Origin: Firmicutes bacterium UBA5389
GTDB taxonomy: Bacteria > Bacillota > DTU025
DNA length: 10,736 nucleotides
Reading direction: 5' to 3'
Assembly (NCBI GenBank): GCA_002409965.1
Contig: DHON01000028.1
Span: 1-10,736, forward strand
In this document: one piece after another, positions 1-6,804 of the stretch
How the letters are laid out: the number at the start of each line of letters is the position of its first letter
Position numbering within the stretch: position 1 is the first letter of the stretch
Translations under genes and position numbers: made by a program
The notes under the pieces: generated by a model
The model's input: the letters and a program-made list of their open reading frames with translations, nothing else
Told to the model about the DNA's origin: nothing
Databases searched by the model: none

Positions 1-63
1 GACTGGGAGCAGGAGCTCAAGGAGTACCTGACTTCTCTCATCTCAGAGGATTGTGATGACTAG
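1..63 (+). CDS. 3' end of an unidentified upstream gene (partial)
   Basis: Frame 1 is open from the window edge to a TAG at 61-63 and gives 20 C-terminal residues ending in an acidic tail (SEDCDD). The next gene's ATG follows the stop codon with no gap, which is typical of co-transcribed polysaccharide genes. The tail is hydrophilic and looks helical, but it is too short to assign a family. A glycosyltransferase or sugar-modifying enzyme would fit the context, but nothing in the sequence shows it. The region also carries an AGAGGA at 45-50 that can serve as ribosome binding site for the gene starting at 64. Confidence 0.5.
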   Translation, partial: DWEQELKEYLTSLISEDCDD

Positions 64-1002
64 ATGCCGAAGCCTACTATTGATATCCTCATGGCGACCT
101 ATAATGGCGAGCACTACGTAGCTGAGCAGATTGAGTCGATACAGCGCCAGACCTACCGGGAGTGGCGTCTACTCGTCTCTGATGATTGCTCGACTGACAA
201 TACGCTTAGCATCGTTAAAACATGCGCCGCAAGCGATCCGCGCATTAGCGTTGTCTCTGAAGGTCTTCGTCGCGGTGGGGCGAGAGAGAACTTTATGTCG
301 CTCCTGTATAAGAGCAGTTCACCTTACGTAATGTTCTGTGATCAAGACGATGTATGGCTTCCTGAAAAAATTGAGGTATCACTAGCAAAGCTTCGTGACA
401 TAGAAGAGTCCCAGCCAGACACTCCTTGTTTGGTTTTTGCTGATATGGAAGTTGTAGACGCTGGGTTGAATGTAATAAGTCGTTCATTTGAAAGGGATTC
501 TAACATCGATCCCACACGTACGAGCTTTCCCCAGGTCCTCGCTCAATCTCTTGGGGCCGGTTGCACCATGGTTGTCAATCGACCACTCGTTAAGCTAATG
601 ACCTTTCATTCTGATCATGACGGCATGATTATGCATGATCATTGGGCGACAATTGTTTCTGCGGCTTTTGGCAGCATTGCTTACGTCGATAAGCCCCTCA
701 GCCTTTATCGGCAACATGGGGACAACACTATTGGCGCAGACAAGTTTTCTTTGGTGGATCGTGCTTCTCATATAGAAAGAATGAAAAGCAGATACATTGC
801 AAACGTGCTTCAGGCAGAGGCATTTTTAGAGGTGTACGCAAATAAGCTCAATGAAAAACAGCGTAATGCAATTAAATACTATGTTGCATCTATACATGAT
901 ACACCTCTACAGAGCATTGTTGATCTTTTCCGAAGTGGATGCTGGAAAAAAGGGAGCAGAAAAATCGGCCAGATTGTCTGCGCTGCCTGCATAAGAATAT
1001 AA
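64..1002 (+). CDS. Family 2 glycosyltransferase, rhamnosyltransferase-like (RgpB/RfbF type)
   Basis: This 312-residue protein has a GT-A fold. The N-terminal motif DILMATYNGEHYVAEQI (residues 7-23) is followed by the nucleotide-binding Asp pair in VSDDCSTDNT (D40-D41) and the metal-binding DQDD of FCDQDDVWLPEK (residues 93-96). These motifs and the length match GT2 enzymes that add L-rhamnose or a related sugar to lipid-linked O-antigen or cell-wall glycans (family knowledge). It should act at the cytoplasmic membrane face on a polyprenyl-linked acceptor. The C-terminal ~100 residues are helical and variable, as is usual for acceptor-specific regions. The ATG abuts the upstream stop codon, with AGAGGA 13 bases before it. 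GC falls within the gene: 30 of 60 bases at 481-540 but 17 of 60 at 841-900, suggesting a mosaic. Donor and acceptor sugars cannot be read from the sequence. Confidence 0.88.
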   Translation: MPKPTIDILMATYNGEHYVAEQIESIQRQTYREWRLLVSDDCSTDNTLSIVKTCAASDPRISVVSEGLRRGGARENFMSLLYKSSSPYVMFCDQDDVWLPEKIEVSLAKLRDIEESQPDTPCLVFADMEVVDAGLNVISRSFERDSNIDPTRTSFPQVLAQSLGAGCTMVVNRPLVKLMTFHSDHDGMIMHDHWATIVSAAFGSIAYVDKPLSLYRQHGDNTIGADKFSLVDRASHIERMKSRYIANVLQAEAFLEVYANKLNEKQRNAIKYYVASIHDTPLQSIVDLFRSGCWKKGSRKIGQIVCAACIRI

Positions 1003-1004
1003 TC

Positions 1005-1061
1005 TATGATTCAAAATGACACAATCTAATACCTGTATGGGTTGTGTCATTTTGAATTATG
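1005..1061. terminator. Strong AT-rich hairpin between genes, possible terminator or attenuator
   Basis: Arms at 1009-1024 and 1042-1057 are perfect 16-bp inverted complements around a 17-base loop. Allowing G-U pairs, the stem extends outward to 1005/1061 and inward to 1028/1038. It starts a few bases after the glycosyltransferase stop (1000-1002). The stem is AT-rich and no clean run of Ts follows, so it is not a canonical intrinsic terminator. The 3' arm does contain a TTTT. It could terminate partially, protect the mRNA 3' end, or be a leftover of a small mobile repeat. Confidence 0.5.
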
Positions 1062-1101
1062 TTCGAAAGTACGAAGCTGAGGAAGGCATAGAGAATACAA
1101 C

Positions 1102-2202
1102 ATGTACCAGCCCAGTATTGTCCTTTGGACAGTTTATATTGCCTTGATTTTGTCCGGGTTATTTCTCAAGCGTTCACGTGTCTACGATGTCGCTGTCATC
1201 ATATTTATGGGTATTCTTGCACTTCTGAATACAAAAGCAGCTGATTTGCAAAACATTTATATGCCCATATATTCCAATCCAGATCTCTATGTAGCCACAA
1301 TGGATCCAGGATGGATTTTTCTGTGTAAAATTGGGAGCTTGCTTGGTCTTTCGTATAACGGATTTGCTTGTATAGTTGCAATGATAGCAACGGCAATTTT
1401 TGCATATTATGGGAGAAGGGCGACGCCAAATGAGTCCTTCTTCCTTGCGCTATTCCTTGTCTATCCTGGGTTAATGTCTCTTGTCCAATTTCGTCAGTTC
1501 GTTGCTTCTGCTGTAGCTCTCATTGCGGTGCTCGAACTTTCTAAAGGGGGCAAACGGGGTTGGATTTCATTCGTGATTGCCATCCTTTTAGCTTTCTCGT
1601 TCCACAGGACTGCCATCATTGTTGGGACCGTAGCATTAATGCCTCTTTTTACGAAGTTTGGGAAACGTGGTAGATTTTTAGCTATCGGAATCGCTTTGAT
1701 AATTTTGATTTACGTCACAGTTCATGCCGTTTCCCTAAGTAATTTCTTTTTTGGCGACTATAGGACATCCGTGTATCTGGGTGAGACCAGTCTTGACAAT
1801 AGAGAAAATAGTTTTTTTGGAGGGCTACGAAATGCTGCATATACGGTTGGGCTGTGCTTGTTTGTACCATACTGCAGCAAATTGATGCTTGCAGATGGAT
1901 GGGAACAGAAAAGAAGACTTCTCAATCTAATCAGCTTCGCAAATATCTCAATAGTTGCTGTTCTTCCTTTTTTCTTTATTACAAATGATTTTATGAGATT
2001 TGAACGTTATGCATTCTCTCTAGGTTTGACAGTTTTTGCCGGCATGCCATATATACGAAATAGGCATGTATTGTTTTCATGCAAAGCTTTCCTGCTATTT
2101 GTATGTTTTCTTTTCTGTTATTCGCTTGTCATAAAGGGTACTTTTGATTCCGTGATCGGTGCCCTGCTCTCATTTGATTACGTACCAAGTTTTTTCGTTT
2201 AG
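1102..2202 (+). CDS. EpsG-family / Wzy-like polysaccharide polymerase (membrane protein)
   Basis: This 366-residue, strongly hydrophobic protein has about ten predicted membrane segments. EpsG-like features are a short N-terminal helix, an extracytoplasmic stretch carrying D-P-G-W near residues 70-75 (TMDPGWIFLCKIG), the R-Q pair in QFRQFVASA (R131-Q132), and a membrane-edge FHRTAI (H168). In this family such positions recur as RQ...A and fH.sA (recalled, not searched). EpsG proteins are thought to polymerise lipid-linked repeat units, like Wzy, outside the cytoplasmic membrane. Its place between two glycosyltransferases and upstream of a flippase fits. The ribosome binding site is weak: GAGGAAGG at 1079-1086 is 15 bases from the ATG. 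GC is low (19 of 60 at 1921-1980), pointing to acquisition from a low-GC donor. An O-antigen ligase-like role cannot be excluded. Confidence 0.8.
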   Translation: MYQPSIVLWTVYIALILSGLFLKRSRVYDVAVIIFMGILALLNTKAADLQNIYMPIYSNPDLYVATMDPGWIFLCKIGSLLGLSYNGFACIVAMIATAIFAYYGRRATPNESFFLALFLVYPGLMSLVQFRQFVASAVALIAVLELSKGGKRGWISFVIAILLAFSFHRTAIIVGTVALMPLFTKFGKRGRFLAIGIALIILIYVTVHAVSLSNFFFGDYRTSVYLGETSLDNRENSFFGGLRNAAYTVGLCLFVPYCSKLMLADGWEQKRRLLNLISFANISIVAVLPFFFITNDFMRFERYAFSLGLTVFAGMPYIRNRHVLFSCKAFLLFVCFLFCYSLVIKGTFDSVIGALLSFDYVPSFFV

Positions 2203-2233
2203 GATTGGTCCAAATTTGAGGGGTATTGCAAAT

Positions 2234-3241
2234 ATGAAAATACTTTGCGATAAAAAACTATTCACTAACGCACCATTGGTGAGCGTTTTTTGCAACGCGT
2301 ATAATCAAGAACAATATATAGAAAAGTGCCTTGATGGATTTCTTATGCAGAAGACCTCATTTTCATTCGAGGTTTTAATCACTGATGATGCATCTACAGA
2401 CCACACTTCGGACATAATTCAATCATATGTTAAGCGTAGGCCAGATTTATTCTGCGCAGTTTTGCATGATACTAATCAATTTTCAAAGGGCATTAATCAT
2501 AACAGAACGTATCTCTTTCCAAGGTCCCGTGGTAGATACATTGCTTTTTGTGAGGGGGATGACTATTGGACCAACCCCTATAAGCTACAACGGCAGTATG
2601 AGGCTATGGAGGCGCACCCATCAGCGACATGGTGCGTTCATGCCTCTACAAATGTAGATGCAAATACAGGGAAGGTGCTTTCCACATCGCGTGCTTTCAA
2701 CAAAGATTGTATTCTTCAGTTCAAAGATACTGGAATGAAGGTACAACTAGCTGCAACAGCTTCCTTTTTCGTTCGGCGTGAAGCTTATTCAGCATATCTT
2801 GATGCTGCGCCTAGCCAGGCTCTATGCCATGGTGATTTTAAGATGTCACGTTTCTTTTCGTTGATGGGGGAAACTATATATCTGTCAGATGCGATGAGTG
2901 CGTATCGTGTGCTTGCGGCAAATTCAATCAACAGTTCTATTTTTCACAGTGAAGACTGGCGAGCAATCCTCATGCGAAATACCCTGAACAGGGTCGATTA
3001 CTTAAAAGCTCTGGATGATTGGTCTGGACATTCTCATTCCGAAGAGATAAAGAAACAAATCGATCAGATGGAATATCTAGGTTGTCTCGATACCAAGGAC
3101 TATAAGGCTTTGTTAGATCGTTGGCCAGAACAATTTAAGAATGAGCCTTTTCCCGTTCGCCTAAAAGTTTCAATACTTGGGTCACATCCGCGGCTCAACG
3201 ATGCATTGCGTTCTATTAAGCTAAAGTATTCTCATAATTAA
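2234..3241 (+). CDS. Family 2 glycosyltransferase
   Basis: This is a 335-residue GT-A enzyme. Motifs are VSVFCNAYNQEQYIEKCLDG (residues 16-35), the nucleotide-binding Asp pair in ITDDASTDHT (D51-D52) and the metal-binding EGDDYW (D109-D110), followed by the usual NPYKLQRQYEAM helix. A second conserved stretch, CHGDFKMSRFFSLMG with a later YR, corresponds to the acceptor-side region of GT2 proteins. I start at the ATG at 2234 because GAGGGG lies about ten bases upstream and the glycosyltransferase fold begins soon after. An in-frame GTG at 2159 would overlap the polymerase gene and add 25 residues without family character. The gene begins 31 bases after the polymerase stop and shares its low GC (23 of 60 at 2701-2760). 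It should transfer a sugar from a nucleotide donor to the growing lipid-linked unit. The sugar is unknown. Confidence 0.88.
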   Translation: MKILCDKKLFTNAPLVSVFCNAYNQEQYIEKCLDGFLMQKTSFSFEVLITDDASTDHTSDIIQSYVKRRPDLFCAVLHDTNQFSKGINHNRTYLFPRSRGRYIAFCEGDDYWTNPYKLQRQYEAMEAHPSATWCVHASTNVDANTGKVLSTSRAFNKDCILQFKDTGMKVQLAATASFFVRREAYSAYLDAAPSQALCHGDFKMSRFFSLMGETIYLSDAMSAYRVLAANSINSSIFHSEDWRAILMRNTLNRVDYLKALDDWSGHSHSEEIKKQIDQMEYLGCLDTKDYKALLDRWPEQFKNEPFPVRLKVSILGSHPRLNDALRSIKLKYSHN

Positions 3242-3254
3242 GAATGAAGGGGCA

Positions 3255-4724
3255 ATGCAGCAATCATTGAAAGCAGCGACGATAAAGTCACTTTTCTGGA
3301 AGCTTTTTGAGCGCGGTGGAAGCGCTATCGTACAGCTTGTTGTACAAATTGTCATGGCTCGTCTCCTTGCCCCGGAGCAATTTGGGGCATTGGCAATCAT
3401 GCAGGTATTCGTGAATATCGGCAACGTCGTTGTCCAATCCGGACTCAACACGGCGCTCGTACAGGCATCCGAAGTAGATGACGATGACAGCTCGACGGTG
3501 TTCTGGTTGAGCTTTGCCATCTCAGTCATTCTATATGCCATTGTTTTCTTCGCCGCTCCAATTATTGCAGAATTCTATCAAATGGACTACCTGGTGTGGC
3601 CGCTGCGCGGGCTGGCGCTGCTCCTTGTAATTAACTCCTACAACTCCGTGCAGATGGCGCTCGTACAGAGAGCTTTAAAGTTTCGGAAAATATTCAATGC
3701 GACCATTGTCTCCGTCGTGTGTTCCGGAGTTCTTGGCATCGGCTCGGCCGTCGCCGGTGCTGGTCTTTGGGCCTTGGTCGTCCAGCAGCTTTCATATCAG
3801 GCGCTCAATTGCATCGCCCTTTCGTGGCAGGTCCACTGGCGTCCCACGCTCACGTTCAAGCCTGATCGTGCGCGTTCCCTATTTGGATTCGGGTGGAAAC
3901 TCCTTGTGTCCGCACTTCTCGACCAAGGTTACCAGTCACTCTCCGACTTGATTGTAGGTAAGCAGTTTAGCCCCACGAGCCTGGGCTTCGTGAGTCAGGG
4001 AAAGAAGTATCCGCAGGCACTTGGCAATATGCTCGACGGGTCGATACAGCCCGTGATGCTTTCAGCGGTTTCCCGCGTGCAGGATGACAAGGCGTACGTG
4101 AAGCGGCTGGTACGGCGTGCGCTCAAGACTTCGACTTTTCTCATCGTGCCTGCGATGACGCTCTTCGGCGTAGCGGCTGAGCCTATCGTACGTTTGCTGC
4201 TGGGCGAGCAGTGGCTTCCCTGCGTGCCATTCCTGCAGATTTATTGCTTCGTGTATGCTCTTCTTCCGATACACACGACAAACCTCCAAGCGCTTAATGG
4301 CATGGGGCGTAGCGACCTCTTCCTCAAGATGGAACTCGTTAAGAAGGCATACGGCATCTGCTTTGTTCTCTTTGGTGCCTTTGTGCTGAAGGACGTCTAT
4401 CTGCTCGTTGGTTCCTATATGATTACTGGCATCATCAGCACCTTCGTGAACGCTTATCCCAACAAACGCGTCATTGGCTACTCCTATGGAGAACAATTAC
4501 GCGACATTGGGCCGGCGTTCATGCTCTCCGCCATAGCAGGTGCAATTACCTACCTGCTTGTGGGGATTGGCCTTCCTGATCTGGCTACGATCTTGTTGCA
4601 GACCATCGTGATGTGTGCTGTCTATCTACTCTTGGCAAAGCTTCTCCATGTGGAGGAGCTCGGATATCTTGTCAAGACGGTCAGGGAAATCCTCTTCAAG
4701 CGTAAAGCCGCAAAGGTAGCATAG
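3255..4724 (+). CDS. Polysaccharide flippase, MOP superfamily (WzxC/TuaB-like)
   Basis: This 489-residue protein has 12 or more hydrophobic segments. The N-terminus (TIKSLFWKLFERGGSAIVQL) and the following ARLLAPEQFGALAIMQVFVN are the signature of polysaccharide-transport (PST) proteins such as WzxC and TuaB. Length is normal for the family. It would flip the undecaprenyl-linked repeat unit across the cytoplasmic membrane, so the polymerase at 1102-2202 could act outside. The ribosome binding site AAGGGG (3247-3252) is very close to the ATG, leaving two bases. The start is supported by agreement with family N-termini. GC is about 50% (30 of 60 at 3901-3960), clearly above the preceding genes, so a composition boundary lies at the 13-base gap before it. 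It ends six bases before the HTH gene, implying co-transcription. Confidence 0.92.
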   Translation: MQQSLKAATIKSLFWKLFERGGSAIVQLVVQIVMARLLAPEQFGALAIMQVFVNIGNVVVQSGLNTALVQASEVDDDDSSTVFWLSFAISVILYAIVFFAAPIIAEFYQMDYLVWPLRGLALLLVINSYNSVQMALVQRALKFRKIFNATIVSVVCSGVLGIGSAVAGAGLWALVVQQLSYQALNCIALSWQVHWRPTLTFKPDRARSLFGFGWKLLVSALLDQGYQSLSDLIVGKQFSPTSLGFVSQGKKYPQALGNMLDGSIQPVMLSAVSRVQDDKAYVKRLVRRALKTSTFLIVPAMTLFGVAAEPIVRLLLGEQWLPCVPFLQIYCFVYALLPIHTTNLQALNGMGRSDLFLKMELVKKAYGICFVLFGAFVLKDVYLLVGSYMITGIISTFVNAYPNKRVIGYSYGEQLRDIGPAFMLSAIAGAITYLLVGIGLPDLATILLQTIVMCAVYLLLAKLLHVEELGYLVKTVREILFKRKAAKVA

Positions 4725-4730
4725 TCAGCT

Positions 4731-5579
4731 ATGGATGCGGAAAAGGTAGGAGCTACCATATCTGTCCTGCGCAAGCGCAAAGATATGACGCAACGTGAAC
4801 TGGCGGAACGCCTCCGTGTGACTGACAAAGCCGTCTCCCGCTGGGAACGTGGTCTCGGCGTACCTGACCAATCGCTGCTCTCCAGACTTGCTGAAACGCT
4901 TGACACGGACATTGAGGTCATCCTAGAGGGCGAACTCTGGCGAGGGGAGCCCTCTTGGCGCGGGCTGCTGTGGCTGAATTACAAGGATGGGATTGGACCG
5001 GATACGATGCTCTATGGTAAACGTTCCGTTTACCTTCAGCTGGGCTATTTGATGCTCGCCGGCGTCAGACGGATCACCATCACAGGTGCGCCTGAGATGG
5101 TGAAGACCGCAAAGAATCTCATCTCGAAAGCGGACAGCTACGATGTCGAGCTCAGGTTTATTAAATTGTCAGACGGCTTTTGGGAACAGCCTTCCCCCAG
5201 CAGCGTCACTCCGGCATCCGCTACCAAGGGTAGCGGAATAATGCTCGTAGCTGGTTTGGACTTCCTCTACGGCAAGGACCTCACCAGGGCCTTCAAGCGT
5301 CAGATGGCCGAGTGTGAGGGGTCCGTGCGGCTCACGGGGCATAATGGCGTGGGCACATCTGTATACTTCGTCCCTGGGGAACAGGAGCCGTTTAGTCTCC
5401 TGCGTAGTCTCGAGTATCTCGAAGCACGGCCTAGGAAGCTTGAACGCGGAATAGTGTGCTTTCCCATAGAATCGCAGGATGATGTTATTGATGCTGCGAA
5501 TCTGGTAGCAATTCTCGAGCGCCATTCTGGGGAGTCCGTGATGGATCTCGGGGTAATTGCTCAACACAGGGGCATGTAA
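4731..5579 (+). CDS. XRE helix-turn-helix fused to degenerate RmlA-like nucleotidyltransferase domain
   Basis: This 282-residue protein has two parts. Residues 6-60 are a classic XRE DNA-binding domain, with recognition-helix region TDKAVSRWERG (31-41). Residues ~80-282 resemble glucose-1-phosphate thymidylyltransferase (RmlA). Recalled landmarks that align are YxK...LMLAGVRRI...P (95-121; RmlA has YDKPMIYYPLSTLMLAGIR), LVxGxxFxYGxDL (172-184; RmlA LVLGDNIFYG), and a C-terminal I-x-A-N...E-R...I-A-x-x-x-G (253-281; RmlA IEASNF...EERQG...EEIAFRKG). The RmlA signature loop GGxGTRL and the metal Asp of GDN are not recognisable, and the domain is ~90 residues shorter than RmlA. Catalysis is therefore unlikely. 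Inference: a DNA-binding sensor of a nucleotide sugar or sugar phosphate controlling this cluster. It follows the flippase by six bases and precedes a leader containing a palindrome. The HTH call is firm; the RmlA relation is moderate, and the sensing role is a hypothesis. Confidence 0.82.
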   Translation: MDAEKVGATISVLRKRKDMTQRELAERLRVTDKAVSRWERGLGVPDQSLLSRLAETLDTDIEVILEGELWRGEPSWRGLLWLNYKDGIGPDTMLYGKRSVYLQLGYLMLAGVRRITITGAPEMVKTAKNLISKADSYDVELRFIKLSDGFWEQPSPSSVTPASATKGSGIMLVAGLDFLYGKDLTRAFKRQMAECEGSVRLTGHNGVGTSVYFVPGEQEPFSLLRSLEYLEARPRKLERGIVCFPIESQDDVIDAANLVAILERHSGESVMDLGVIAQHRGM

Positions 5580-5679
5580 ACTGACCATCGGTTGCTGTAT
5601 ATGGCCGAATTCCGAGATAATTAACAGATAATATGTTGTCCGGGGCAAATGCCTCGGAGCGAGGAAAGGTCTGTTAATC
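5580..5679 (+). promoter_or_regulatory. Leader with promoter-like boxes, palindrome and hairpins before the aminotransferase gene
   Basis: This 100-base gap is one of the three longest non-coding stretches between genes here. TTGCTG (5592-5597) is followed after 18 bases by GATAAT (5616-5621), a plausible weak -35 with a good -10. A second GATAAT lies at 5627-5632. A 15-bp palindrome, AACAGATAATATGTT (5623-5637, six of seven pairs), overlaps the second copy and could be an operator, perhaps for the HTH protein encoded just upstream. ATTAACAGA (5620-5628) is the exact complement of TCTGTTAAT (5670-5678) beside the ATG. Between them, CCTCG (5652-5656) can pair with CGAGG (5660-5664, overlapping the ribosome binding site) or with CGGGGC (5641-5646). 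The promoter is tentative. Confidence 0.4.
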
Positions 5680-6804
5680 ATGCCATCCGACAACAAACAG
5701 ATACTGGTCACGCGTTCGTCCATGCCTCCGCTTGAGGAATACGTGGAAGAGATTGCTCCCCTGTGGGAGTCACATTGGCTCACCAACATGGGAGTAGAAC
5801 ATAAAAAGTTCGAGGCGCAGCTTAAGGAGCGTCTTGGTGTGGAGAACATCGCGCTCTTCACGAACGGACACAACGCGCTCGAGTGCATCTTGGAGGCGCT
5901 CGAGCTCCCAAAGGGCGGGGAAGTTATCACGACGCCCTTCACCTTTGCCTCCACGACTCATGCCATTGTGCGTAAGGGGCTTACGCCGGTCTTCGCTGAT
6001 ATCAACCCCGCAGATTTCACGCTTGACCCTGAGTCGGTTGAGCGACTCATCACGCCACGCACCGTGGCTATCGTGCCTGTGCACGTGTATGGTCTTCCCT
6101 GTGATGTAAAGGCAATCCAGGCAATTGCCGATTCGCACGGTCTCAAGGTGGTCTACGACGCAGCACATGCCTTCAATGTGAAGGTTGGTGGTCGCGGAAT
6201 CGCGACCTACGGTGATGCAGCTATGTTCAGCTTCCATGCTACCAAGGTATTCAACACTATCGAGGGTGGTGCGGTGTGCTTCCGCGACCAGGCGCTTTAT
6301 GACGTGTTGAACCAGTGGAAGAACTTCGGCATCACCGGACCAGAGAGCGTGGTATATGTAGGCGGTAACGCGAAGATGAACGAGTTCTGTGCAGCCATGG
6401 GCATCTGCAACTTGCGCCACCTAGATGACGAGATCGCGAAGAGGCGTATCGTTGCTGAGCGCTACTGGGAGAATCTCAATGGCATTCTTGGGGTAAGGAC
6501 CTTCCCGCCGCATGATGACGTGGAGTACAACTACGCCTACATGCCCGTAACCTTCGAACCAGAGACGTTCGGGGCAACACGCGATGATGTGGTGGAAGCA
6601 CTCGCGAAGGTGAACGTTGGTGCTCGCAAGTACTTCTACCCGCTCGTTTCAGATTACGACTGCTACCGCTCCGTCTATGCGAGCGAGCGCACGCCGGTAG
6701 CGCGGCATGCCGCTGCGACCGTGCTGACGCTTCCCATGTTCGCCGACCTGCAACTGGAGGATGTGGACCGCATCTGCGGCGTGGTGAGGGAGTGTGCACG
6801 ATGA
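5680..6804 (+). CDS. DegT/DnrJ/EryC1/StrS aminotransferase, VioA-like nucleotide-sugar transaminase
   Basis: This 374-residue PLP enzyme of fold type I belongs to the sugar aminotransferase family. The cofactor lysine is K189 in SFHATKVFNTIEGG. The pyridine-ring Asp is D160 in VVYDAAHAF, and the phosphate-binding region is FTNGHNALE. FTFASTTHAIV and the P-V-H-V-Y-G stretch are also typical. The length is usual for the family. Such enzymes move an amino group, normally from glutamate, to a keto sugar linked to a nucleotide. The sequence most resembles those annotated as dTDP-4-amino-4,6-dideoxyglucose (viosamine) transaminases, by recall. The ATG has AAAGG ten bases upstream. The stop overlaps the next start (ATGA), so translation is coupled to the ATP-grasp gene. 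GC is higher than in the glycosyltransferase genes. The exact sugar (4-amino versus 3-amino) is not decided by sequence alone. Confidence 0.9.
   Translation: MPSDNKQILVTRSSMPPLEEYVEEIAPLWESHWLTNMGVEHKKFEAQLKERLGVENIALFTNGHNALECILEALELPKGGEVITTPFTFASTTHAIVRKGLTPVFADINPADFTLDPESVERLITPRTVAIVPVHVYGLPCDVKAIQAIADSHGLKVVYDAAHAFNVKVGGRGIATYGDAAMFSFHATKVFNTIEGGAVCFRDQALYDVLNQWKNFGITGPESVVYVGGNAKMNEFCAAMGICNLRHLDDEIAKRRIVAERYWENLNGILGVRTFPPHDDVEYNYAYMPVTFEPETFGATRDDVVEALAKVNVGARKYFYPLVSDYDCYRSVYASERTPVARHAAATVLTLPMFADLQLEDVDRICGVVRECAR

Noticed and set aside
1005..1061. Single unit of a CRISPR or tandem repeat
   Set aside because: Only one copy of the inverted repeat is present and there is no spacer-repeat periodicity.
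1062..1075. Short palindrome TTCG-AAAGTA-CGAA before the polymerase gene as an operator
   Set aside because: Four-base arms are too short to stand out from chance in this gap.
2159..2233. Upstream GTG start for the second family 2 glycosyltransferase
   Set aside because: It would overlap the polymerase gene by 44 bases and add residues without family resemblance. The ATG at 2234 has a GAGGGG ribosome binding site at good spacing.
5169..5954. 261-codon frame on the minus strand
   Set aside because: It lies opposite the HTH gene and the aminotransferase gene, crosses their intergenic leader, has no recognisable motifs and no ribosome binding site of note.
5770..6420. 216-codon minus-strand frame opposite the aminotransferase
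   Set aside because: The plus-strand frame carries all PLP-enzyme motifs. The antisense translation is rich in His, Arg and Cys without domain character.
6792..6800. GTG start for the ATP-grasp gene
   Set aside because: The GTG overlaps the GAGGGAG ribosome binding site that serves the ATG at 6801, and the ATGA overlap at 6801-6804 matches the coupling used by the next gene.
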